A stretch of DNA of 7,035 nt from assembly GCA_030647705.1 (NCBI GenBank), contig JAUSJJ010000281.1, forward strand, positions 1 through 7,035, given 5' to 3'. The stretch comes from Dehalococcoidia bacterium (GTDB taxonomy: Bacteria; Chloroflexota; Dehalococcoidia; JAUSJJ01). Below are positions 1-7,035 of the stretch, in pieces. The notes under the pieces are model-generated. The model was not told where the DNA came from. It worked only from the letters and a program-made list of their open reading frames with translations, and did not search any database. Position numbers and translations under genes: made by a program. Each line of letters begins with the position of its first letter. The stretch's first letter is position 1.

Positions 1-794
<794 letters not shown>

Positions 795-814
795 TTAGTA
801 GGTGCAGCTTGCGT

Positions 815-859
815 GTCTGTCACGGACAGACGTCTCTGTCAAAGGGGCTCTGCCCCCTT
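815..859 (-). promoter_or_regulatory. Structured leader or operator upstream of gap
   Basis: On the plus strand three related arms alternate: GTCTGTC (815-821), GACAGAC (825-831) and TCTGTC (835-840). The middle arm can pair perfectly with the first (7 bp, 3-base loop) or with the third (6 bp, 4-base loop), so the two hairpins exclude each other. A separate GC-rich hairpin, AAGGGG against CCCCTT with one bulge, occupies 842-859. All lie between the predicted gap promoter and the gap ribosome binding site. The segment could be an mRNA switch, a weak terminator for enolase, or a DNA operator for a dimeric repressor. The repeats are seen directly; the role is inferred. Confidence 0.4.
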
Positions 860-894
860 GTAACCCCCGTTTTCCGCACGGCCCCAACGGCCCA

Positions 895-903
895 ATTATA
901 TCA
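895..903 (-). promoter_or_regulatory. Extended -10 promoter for gap
   Basis: Reading the minus strand, TGATATAAT is a perfect sigma-70 -10 hexamer preceded by the TGN extension. The -35 position 17 bases upstream (GCGCAC) does not match consensus, which is common for extended -10 promoters. Predicted initiation near 888 gives a leader of about 110 bases. It lies just past the enolase stop codon, so gap can be expressed apart from the upstream genes. Confidence 0.5.
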
Positions 904-933
904 CACGGCACAGGCTGGTGCGCCTCTAGAACC

Positions 934-2714
<1,781 letters not shown>

Positions 2715-2779
2715 CTTGTTGCTGCCTTCCTGCCGTCAGCCTGAGGCGGGCGGCACTGGAGCCGGGCGGGAGCAGCGTC

Positions 2780-3691
2780 CTATCCCGCCCGCGGATGGGT
2801 CTTCTCGTAGACCTGGCGCACGTGGTCGCTGGTGAGGTGAGTGTATATCTGGGTTGTAGCGATATTGGCGTGCCCCAGGAACTCCTGGAGCTCTCTCAGG
2901 TTCATCTTGCCGCTGTGCAGCATGTGGGTCGCCACGCTGTGTCGCAGGGTATGCGGGGTGATGTCAACCCCTATGTTTGCCTGCTTGGCATAGTTCTTCA
3001 GAATCAGCCAGAAGCCCTGCCTGGTGAGGCGTTTCCCGTTCCGGTTGAGAAACAGCGCCTCTTCAGAGCCCTGGCCCAGAAGCTGGTAGCGTGCCTTCTC
3101 CATGTAGTCCCGAAGCGCCTTGGCTGCCGTGGGATGGAAAACGACGATGCGCTCTTTGGCGCCTTTGCCCAGGCAACGCACGAACCCAGCCTTGAGATTG
3201 ACGTTCTCCACATTTAGCGATACCATTTCGCTGACCCGCATTCCGGTGGCGTAGAGCAACTCCAGCATCGCCTTGTCCCTCGCTGCTTCGGAGGTGTTGC
3301 GCTTGTCCGGCTGCTTCAGGAGCTCCTCCACCTCTTCCACAGTGACGGTCTTGGGCAGGGACTTGCCCACCTTGGGAGAGCCAAGGCCATCCGTCGGGTC
3401 CTTCTCCAGGACATGCTCAGCAACGAGGAAATCGAAGAACGATTTCACCGCGGCGATCTTGCGGGCGACCGTGGCCGGGGCGTAGCTTCTCTCTTTGAGG
3501 TTGACGATGTAGTTGATGAGCAATGAGCGGTCGACCGAAGCCCATCGCGGCGGGAGCCGGTCTTCGAGCCCCTTCAGGGAGACGAAAGAGGAAAGTTGGT
3601 GCAAATCGTTTCGGTAGGCGGCGGTAGTATTTACTGAGAAGCCCTTCTCCACTGTCAAGTAGTTCAGAAAGCTGCCGATTTCCTCTTCCAT
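2780..3691 (-). CDS. Tyrosine recombinase, XerC/XerD family
   Basis: Site-specific DNA strand-exchange enzyme; the family resolves chromosome dimers at dif with FtsK. The 303 residues match the usual ~300. The N-terminal core-binding domain (about 1-90) includes FLNYLTVEKGFSVNTTAAYR. The catalytic domain (about 110-300) shows the complete active site: Arg152 in ATGMRVSE, Lys176 in LGKGAKER, His247 and Arg250 in HTLRHSVATHML, His274 in FLGHANI, and the nucleophile Tyr283 in QIYTH. I chose the start at 3691 because GGAGG lies seven bases ahead, while an in-frame ATG ten codons upstream (3721) has no ribosome binding site and sits at the predicted transcription start. No integrase-type N-terminal arm domain and no neighbouring attachment sites or phage genes are seen, so a housekeeping Xer role is more likely than a mobile element. 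XerC and XerD cannot be told apart here. Confidence 0.93.
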   Translation of the reverse strand: MEEEIGSFLNYLTVEKGFSVNTTAAYRNDLHQLSSFVSLKGLEDRLPPRWASVDRSLLINYIVNLKERSYAPATVARKIAAVKSFFDFLVAEHVLEKDPTDGLGSPKVGKSLPKTVTVEEVEELLKQPDKRNTSEAARDKAMLELLYATGMRVSEMVSLNVENVNLKAGFVRCLGKGAKERIVVFHPTAAKALRDYMEKARYQLLGQGSEEALFLNRNGKRLTRQGFWLILKNYAKQANIGVDITPHTLRHSVATHMLHSGKMNLRELQEFLGHANIATTQIYTHLTSDHVRQVYEKTHPRAG

Positions 3692-3698
3692 ACCATTT

Positions 3699-3703
3699 CC
3701 TCC
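3699..3703 (-). promoter_or_regulatory. Ribosome binding site that sets the Xer start
   Basis: GGAGG on the minus strand, seven bases before the ATG at 3691. The alternative ATG at 3721 is preceded by an AT-rich stretch with no such motif, so this site decides for the shorter, 303-residue protein. Confidence 0.75.
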
Positions 3704-3726
3704 GCTCTTCCTGGCAAACATCGATT

Positions 3727-3756
3727 ATTTTAGCATAAGACTGGGGCAAAAGCCAA
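3727..3756 (-). promoter_or_regulatory. Sigma-70-type promoter for the xer-TIGR00725-eno group
   Basis: Minus strand: TTGGCT (3756-3751), an 18-base spacer, then TAAAAT (3732-3727). The -10 box is preceded by TGC, an extended -10 signal. The start would be near 3720, giving a leader of about 29 bases before the Xer start. This is the most AT-rich spot in the neighbourhood. Confidence 0.5.
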
Positions 3757-3792
3757 AGCCGTGGGCATGCCTCAAGGATAGCGATTGAATTT

Positions 3793-3820
3793 GTAGGGCG
3801 GGTTTCCTAACCCGACCTAC
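3793..3820. repeat. Imperfect inverted repeat (12-bp stem, 4-base loop)
   Basis: GTAGG-G-CGGGTT (3793-3804), loop TCCT, then AACCCG-A-CCTAC (3809-3820): eleven of twelve pairs match, with one G/A mismatch. No T-run follows on either strand, so it is not a standard intrinsic terminator. Its look, with GTAGG...CGGGTT arms, is that of short palindromic intergenic repeats found in many copies in some genomes. Only one copy is visible here. Confidence 0.5.
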
Positions 3821-3875
3821 GGGGGCTACCTGCCGGGAGCCGCGACCGGACTGCTCGCAATGCGTGCCGGCAAGA

Positions 3876-4048
3876 GGATGGCGTTTTCACATCCGCAAGC
3901 GGCCGCCCCACGGACGGCAAGATGGCGACGAGGTGACGTAAGGGAACGGTCGAACAAGTCTGAGAACCGGCCGCGCGAAACGGGGTTGACTCGCCGCCGG
4001 TTTTCGGGCGACGCAGTTTCGAGATGTGCTCCGGGGAGTGAGCCAGAC
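3876..4048 (+). other. Candidate structured RNA in the gene-free region; possible group II intron remnant
   Basis: This non-coding stretch lies between the Xer promoter and the 3' end of the synthase gene. A long stem pairs 3958-3971 with 3996-4009: fourteen pairs, three of which are G-U only as plus-strand RNA and would be A-C mismatches on the other strand. Inside it a second hairpin pairs GCGA (3975-3978) with UCGC (3991-3994) and AAC (3979-3981) with GUU (3985-3987). A further small hairpin, GGATG/CATCC, lies at 3876-3894. The run GCGACGAGGTGACGTAAG (3925-3942) followed by GTCGAACAAGTCTGAG resembles, from memory, domain I of bacterial group II introns, but no domain V, 5' end or maturase gene is present. 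Structure is seen; identity is a guess. Confidence 0.35.
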
Positions 4049-4049
4049 C

Positions 4050-5273
4050 CTAAGGCGTAGTGGTGAGGATCTTTTTCACTTGCTCGGGATGGTTTGCGAT
4101 TAGGCGGAGCTCGTCATCTGTGAGTGGAAGTTGCGTATGCATGTTGGCGTACTGCACCAGCTCCAGGATGCGCTGGCAGGCGGAGTCGCTTGGGAAGCTG
4201 ACGCCTAGTTTCTCGTAGACGTGCTTCAGGCCGGCTACACCGCCGTACTCTCCGGTGGTGATGACCCGTCCTCCCGGAATCCGCGTCTCCTGGTCCCTGC
4301 CAATGAGCTCGAAATCGAAAAGCTCGTAGTTGTGGTGGTCCTTGAGGGCGCCATCGGCGTGAATGCCGGACTCATGGGCGAAGGCGTTGGCGCCAACGCC
4401 AGGCTGGGTAATCGGGATGGGTACCCCGAAAGCCGCCGCCGCATAGCCGGCGATCTTGGTGGCAACCCTCAGGTTCAAGCGGTCGGCGATCTCATACTCC
4501 TGCATGCCCCTGCCGAACTTGAGGGCAAGTACGCAGCTCAACAGGTCGGCGTTACCGGCGCGTTCTCCGATGCCGTTCACAGTGACGTTGATGTAGGCGT
4601 CCACCCCGCCATCGATGGCCCCCTTGGCTCCGGCGATCGAGTTGGCCACAGCCATGCCCAGGTCGTTGTGGCAGTGCAACTCGAGGGGCAGTTTGACCTC
4701 CTGTGCCAATGTCTTGATGCGCTGGTAGATGCCCCAGGGGGTGTCATAGCCCAGGGTGTCGCAATAGCGCAGCCGGTCGGCGCCGGCCTCTTTGGCAGCC
4801 TGCCCGAACTCCAGGAGGTAGTTCATGTCGGTGCGGGAGGCGTCTTCGGCGTTGACGCCGATGGTCTTGATGCCTCCGTCTCTGGCGAATTTCACAGAAT
4901 CGAGCATCTGTTGTATCACAGTCTTGCGGTCCAGCTTGCCCTTGAACTTGTTGATGATCATCTGATCGGAGGTGGAGATGGAGAGGTTGAGGTCCTTGAC
5001 GCCGGTGGGCAAAGACTCGGCCACGTCGGAGATCACGGCACGACACCAGCCTTGAAGGATGATCGATCCCATCACTCCCTTCTCTTTGAGCTCCAGGTTG
5101 GCCCGGACGTAGTTCTGCTCATGCTTGGAGAAGGGGAAACCGAACTCGGACTGATACACGCCCATTTCGCCGAGATACATGTTGATCATCGTCTTCTGCA
5201 GTTTGGCCAAGCCAATCCGCGCGGTCTGGGCGCCATCGCGGTTAGTCACATCTATGAAAAAAACCTTGGGCAT
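4050..5273 (-). CDS. DRE-TIM metallolyase: Re-type citrate synthase or homocitrate synthase
   Basis: A 407-residue member of the isopropylmalate/homocitrate synthase family, which condenses acetyl-CoA with a 2-oxo acid. Seen: DVTNRDGAQTA (8-18) with Arg12, Asp13 and Gln16, a variant of the family's DxTLRDGxQ; SISTSDQM (98-105); GVNAEDASR (139-147); RYCDTLGYDTPW (169-180); the metal-binding HCHND (200-204); NGIGERAGN (233-241); and AHESGIHADG (299-308). The C-terminal part (about 330-407) is short, lacking the ~100-residue LeuA allosteric domain, so leucine-feedback IPMS is unlikely. The TNRDG signature and the overall sequence recall the Re-citrate synthases of Clostridium kluyveri and Dehalococcoides, which form citrate from oxaloacetate and are often annotated homocitrate synthase. 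No nif or lysine genes are nearby. The start at 5273 has GGAGG five bases ahead. Family certain; substrate inferred. Confidence 0.85.
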   Translation of the reverse strand: MPKVFFIDVTNRDGAQTARIGLAKLQKTMINMYLGEMGVYQSEFGFPFSKHEQNYVRANLELKEKGVMGSIILQGWCRAVISDVAESLPTGVKDLNLSISTSDQMIINKFKGKLDRKTVIQQMLDSVKFARDGGIKTIGVNAEDASRTDMNYLLEFGQAAKEAGADRLRYCDTLGYDTPWGIYQRIKTLAQEVKLPLELHCHNDLGMAVANSIAGAKGAIDGGVDAYINVTVNGIGERAGNADLLSCVLALKFGRGMQEYEIADRLNLRVATKIAGYAAAAFGVPIPITQPGVGANAFAHESGIHADGALKDHHNYELFDFELIGRDQETRIPGGRVITTGEYGGVAGLKHVYEKLGVSFPSDSACQRILELVQYANMHTQLPLTDDELRLIANHPEQVKKILTTTP

Positions 5274-5349
5274 GCGGACCTCCGTCAGTCTCCACTACCA
5301 CCGGACGCAAAAAGCTAACAAGGGATGATCAACAATAATAACGAAGAAT

Positions 5350-5377
5350 ACTATAAACGCTGGCTTTTGGCAACTAA
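5350..5377 (-). promoter_or_regulatory. Possible promoter for the citrate/homocitrate synthase gene
   Basis: Minus strand TTAGTT (5377-5372), 16-base spacer, TATAGT (5355-5350), in an AT-rich patch about 75 bases before the start codon. The -35 match is poor and there is no TGN extension, so this is weak. The patch itself stands out in a GC-rich context. Confidence 0.3.
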
Positions 5378-5405
5378 GCATGGGGGGAGAACGTCCCGCG
5401 AAATT

Positions 5406-5415
5406 GTCAATTGAC
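5406..5415. promoter_or_regulatory. Perfect 10-bp palindrome between the synthase and hemerythrin genes
   Basis: GTCAATTGAC lies about 130 bases upstream of the synthase start and 28 bases past the hemerythrin stop. It could be an operator for the synthase gene, but palindromes of this length arise by chance. Confidence 0.2.
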
Positions 5416-5442
5416 GCGTTTCGAGGCAGTCTCAGGGGTGAG

Positions 5443-5928
5443 TCACAATATCCCTTCCAGGGTCTGATAGATCATGTTCTCCTTGGTGATGTGGCGGCGC
5501 ACCAGCCGCACTATCTGGAGGGCCACGTCCCCGACCGGCTCAGCCTGCTCCACCTGTGCTCCGGCGCCGCCCTCGCGTGCAGCCTGTAGAAGGTCCCTCA
5601 ACTGCATCACGTGTCGCCAGATCGCGCGATGCTCCTTGATCATGAACGCGATGGCGATGCGTTTGCGCGGAGGAAGCAGCGTCTTCACCAACGGGTATAT
5701 CTTCGCTTCTTCCATCTGGAAATGCGGGCCGACGCCATCCCTGAAGAAGGTCCTTACTTCGTCTATTTCCTTGAGCGGGCCGGCTTTGTCGGAGTCCTTC
5801 TTGTCTTTCAATCTCCTGGCGAGGCGCTCCATGTTGTCCATCCTGTCCCAGGCACGGTAATGGAACTGGTGCATGTCCTGCACTAGTGCTGCTGCTTCCT
5901 GAACGTCGATTACTTCGGTCATTGGCAT
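5443..5928 (-). CDS. Hemerythrin-like HHE domain protein
   Basis: A 161-residue all-helical protein of the HHE/hemerythrin-like family, which holds a di-iron centre and serves in O2, NO or iron handling in the cytoplasm. Candidate ligands seen: His20 or His23 in DMHQFHYRAWD, His69 and Glu73 in HFQMEEAKIYP, His100 in KEHRAIW, and His146 with Glu150 in RRHITKENMIY. These follow the family's H...HxxxE...H...HxxxE spacing. No signal peptide or membrane segment is seen. Two starts are possible: the first ATG (5928) has GGAG only three bases ahead, while the third codon, also ATG (5922), has it at nine bases, so translation may begin at 5922. The gene is divergent from the RAM-domain gene, with 357 bases between. 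In an anaerobe the natural reading is oxidative or nitrosative stress protection, which is inference. Confidence 0.85.
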   Translation of the reverse strand: MPMTEVIDVQEAAALVQDMHQFHYRAWDRMDNMERLARRLKDKKDSDKAGPLKEIDEVRTFFRDGVGPHFQMEEAKIYPLVKTLLPPRKRIAIAFMIKEHRAIWRHVMQLRDLLQAAREGGAGAQVEQAEPVGDVALQIVRLVRRHITKENMIYQTLEGIL

Positions 5929-6037
5929 TTACTCCATCTGTGCTTGCCGGACCTAAAGCCCGTGTGTGGCTGACTCGCGCTCGGCGGACAAGTACATGTT
6001 ACCACAGTCAGCGAGGATGATTCCACCCCGCGAGGCT

Positions 6038-6048
6038 CTACAGTGTAG
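6038..6048. promoter_or_regulatory. Palindrome CTACAGTGTAG in the divergent intergenic region
   Basis: Perfect 5-bp arms around a central G, extended by further G-C pairs if two small bulges are allowed (6029-6054). It sits about 110 bases upstream of the hemerythrin start and about 80 bases upstream of the plus-strand promoter, so it could be an operator for either gene. The rest of 5929-6120 shows no gene and no convincing hemerythrin promoter. Confidence 0.2.
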
Positions 6049-6126
6049 GCCGCGCCCCTGGCCATGCGGCCGTCCTCACCGTCTGCCCACAAGAGCCGCC
6101 CGGTGTGGCTCCCGCGCGTGCTGTGC

Positions 6127-6155
6127 TTGTTCGGATAGATGGGGGATGATATAAT
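6127..6155 (+). promoter_or_regulatory. Extended -10 promoter for the RAM-domain/acyl-CoA dehydrogenase genes
   Basis: TTGTTC (6127-6132), an exact 17-base spacer, then TATAAT (6150-6155) preceded by TGA. The nine bases TGATATAAT are identical to those of the gap promoter. Start near 6162 gives a leader of about 120 bases before the 6286 start codon. Confidence 0.6.
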
Positions 6156-6161
6156 AGCGCA

Positions 6162-6285
6162 CGTAGTCCAGACGCCCCAAAGCAGAAGCACTCGCAACAG
6201 GCATTGCGGACGCCCCTGAAAGAATCCAGACCCGGCGGAAACAGCCCCTGGACGGGCCGGCAAGCGGGGCGAAAGGGAGGGAGCC
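6162..6285 (+). promoter_or_regulatory. Long 5' leader with small hairpins and short direct repeats
   Basis: Holds a hairpin CGCAA (6193-6197)/TTGCG (6204-6208), a possible TCCAG (6225-6229)/CTGGA (6248-6252) stem, an 8-base direct repeat GACGCCCC (6171-6178 and 6209-6216) and a 7-base repeat TCCAGAC (6167 and 6225). I recognise no known riboswitch. It ends in a good ribosome binding site, GGAGG-like at 6276-6280. Confidence 0.25.
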
Positions 6286-6525
6286 ATGGCAGCCAGGGCA
6301 TTTGTCCTGATCGAAACGTCTGTCGGCAAGACAAGTGATGTGCTGAAGGCGATCGAGGGATTCGATGGGGTCAAGTCGGTGGATGCCGTTACGGGGCCCT
6401 ATGATATCATCGCGGTGTTGGACTGTCCCGACCTGCAGGCCATAGGTGACTTGCTGACCAAACACGTCCATAAGATCGCCGGCATCACCAGGACGGTTAC
6501 CTGCCTGTGCATCAAGGTTAGCTGA
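6286..6525 (+). CDS. Stand-alone AsnC/Lrp ligand-binding (RAM) domain protein
   Basis: A 79-residue protein that matches only the C-terminal RAM (regulation of amino-acid metabolism) domain of Lrp/AsnC regulators, which binds small effectors and sets oligomer state. Seen: AFVLIETSVGKTSDVLKAI (5-23), VKSVDAVTGPYDIIAVLD (29-46), a helix DLQAIGDLLTKHVHKI and the closing strand ITRTVTCLCIKVS, i.e. the beta-alpha-beta-beta-alpha-beta order of the domain. There is no helix-turn-helix part and no open frame for one upstream, so it is not a truncated Lrp but the stand-alone type. The start is supported by GGGAGG five bases ahead. The acyl-CoA dehydrogenase gene begins 67 bases downstream on the same strand and is probably co-transcribed. 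It may sense a ligand or partner with a full-length Lrp; this is inferred. Confidence 0.85.
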   Translation: MAARAFVLIETSVGKTSDVLKAIEGFDGVKSVDAVTGPYDIIAVLDCPDLQAIGDLLTKHVHKIAGITRTVTCLCIKVS

Positions 6526-6592
6526 TCATCCCTCTATCCTTCGGACGGCGGACAGCGCCGGCCACCCGCGTTGTCGGGAAAGGAGCTGGGCA

Positions 6593-7035
6593 ATGGATTT
6601 CAGGTTTACCGAGGCCGAACTGGCCTTCCAGAAAGAGGTCGAAGACTTCCTGTCCAGGGAGCTGACGCCGGAAGCGATCGAAGAATCAGACTCCTATTTC
6701 GGCTATGGCCCCGCGTCGCGGGAGTTCCTGCGCAAACTGGGCGCCCGTGGCTGGCTGTGTCCCTCCTGGCCCCGCGAATATGGAGGCATCGGGGCGTCTC
6801 ACATGCAGTCGTTTGTCCTTCAGGAGGCCCTCTGCTACTGGAGAGCGCCCAACACACGCACCGGAGGCCTGGTCGGCGCCAGCATGTCCGGGCCCACCAT
6901 CATGCGGGTCGGCTCGGAGGAGCAGAAGCGTGAATGGCTGCCCCACATCGCCAGGGGTGAAATCGAATTCGCATTGGGCTACACCGAGCCCCAGGCCGGC
7001 TCCGACCTTGCATCGCTCGAGATCCGGGCCGTGGA
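6593..7035 (+). CDS. Acyl-CoA dehydrogenase, N-terminal 147 residues (cut by window edge)
   Basis: FAD-dependent acyl-CoA dehydrogenase family: alpha,beta-dehydrogenation of a CoA thioester, passing electrons to ETF. The frame runs open to the window edge, so about 40% of a ~380-400-residue protein is present. Seen: the N-terminal helical domain starting MDFRFTEAELAFQKEVEDFL, then WLCPSWPREYGGIGAS (54-69), GPTIMRVGSEEQKREWLPHIARG (100-122, helices leading to the middle domain) and the flavin/substrate motif YTEPQAGSDLASL (130-142). The start at 6593 is supported by AGGAG about eight bases ahead. The catalytic base lies in the missing part, so chain-length or substrate class cannot be judged. 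It follows the RAM-domain gene and probably begins a longer fatty-acid or aromatic/branched-acid degradation operon. Confidence 0.93.
   Translation, partial: MDFRFTEAELAFQKEVEDFLSRELTPEAIEESDSYFGYGPASREFLRKLGARGWLCPSWPREYGGIGASHMQSFVLQEALCYWRAPNTRTGGLVGASMSGPTIMRVGSEEQKREWLPHIARGEIEFALGYTEPQAGSDLASLEIRAV

Noticed and set aside
842..859. Intrinsic terminator for enolase
   Set aside because: The hairpin is GC-rich but followed on the minus strand only by TTTGA, not a T-run, and it lies downstream of the gap promoter.
2780..3820. Recombinase as part of an integrated mobile element
   Set aside because: The protein has Xer length and domains, no excisionase, attachment repeats, tRNA or cargo genes are seen, and it is followed by housekeeping genes.
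3860..4060. 66-codon plus-strand frame in the gene-free region
   Set aside because: Arg-rich product, no good ribosome binding site, overlaps the strong RNA stem and runs into the synthase gene; more likely non-coding.
4030..4065. Similarity to a 23S rRNA segment (GTGAGCCAGACCCTAAGGCG)
   Set aside because: The match covers only some 20 bases and flanking sequence does not follow 23S rRNA; the last part is also the coding end of the synthase gene.
4221..5318. 365-codon plus-strand open frame over the synthase gene
   Set aside because: Mirror frame of a conserved DRE-TIM enzyme; its Val/Gly/Asp-rich product is typical of antisense artefacts.
5919..6374. 151-codon minus-strand frame across the divergent intergenic region
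   Set aside because: Overlaps the RAM-domain gene and its promoter, has no family features and no ribosome binding site.

Overview
The window is a GC-rich stretch of bacterial chromosome with eight recognisable protein genes and no sign of phage or plasmid origin. A central-carbon and housekeeping cluster lies on the minus strand, and the start of a probable fatty-acid or CoA-ester gene set lies on the plus strand. The organism looks like an anaerobic or facultative bacterium. A Chloroflexota (Dehalococcoidia-like) source is my best guess, because the DRE-TIM synthase resembles, from memory, the Re-type citrate synthase group known from Dehalococcoides and clostridia, and because a stand-alone RAM domain precedes an acyl-CoA dehydrogenase. 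That assignment is inference.

Layout, minus strand, in order of transcription: a XerC/D-type tyrosine recombinase (3691-2780), a TIGR00725-type Rossmann nucleotide-binding protein (2714-2217), enolase (2220-934, overlapping the previous gene as ATGA), then glyceraldehyde-3-phosphate dehydrogenase (776 to the left edge). GAPDH probably has its own promoter and a structured leader. The GAPDH reading frame is broken by an apparent one-base loss near position 90, about 30 codons before the window edge. A likely promoter for the recombinase group sits at 3727-3756. Enolase and GAPDH are both lower-glycolysis/gluconeogenesis enzymes.

From 3692 to 4049 there is no convincing gene. This stretch holds the recombinase promoter, a 12-bp imperfect hairpin of a kind often seen as an intergenic repeat (3793-3820), and a GC-rich segment (about 3876-4048) with a long stem-loop. 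Three of the pairs in that stem are G-U only when read as plus-strand RNA, so it is the best candidate for an undescribed or remnant structured RNA, possibly a group II intron fragment.

Next on the minus strand come a homocitrate/Re-citrate synthase-like enzyme (5273-4050) and a hemerythrin-like HHE di-iron protein (5928-5443). A 357-bp divergent intergenic region follows and carries a good extended -10 promoter. This promoter drives the plus-strand genes: a 79-residue stand-alone AsnC/Lrp ligand-binding (RAM) domain (6286-6525) and the first 147 codons of an acyl-CoA dehydrogenase (from 6593 to the right edge). No tRNA, rRNA, CRISPR array, insertion sequence or clear intrinsic terminator was seen.
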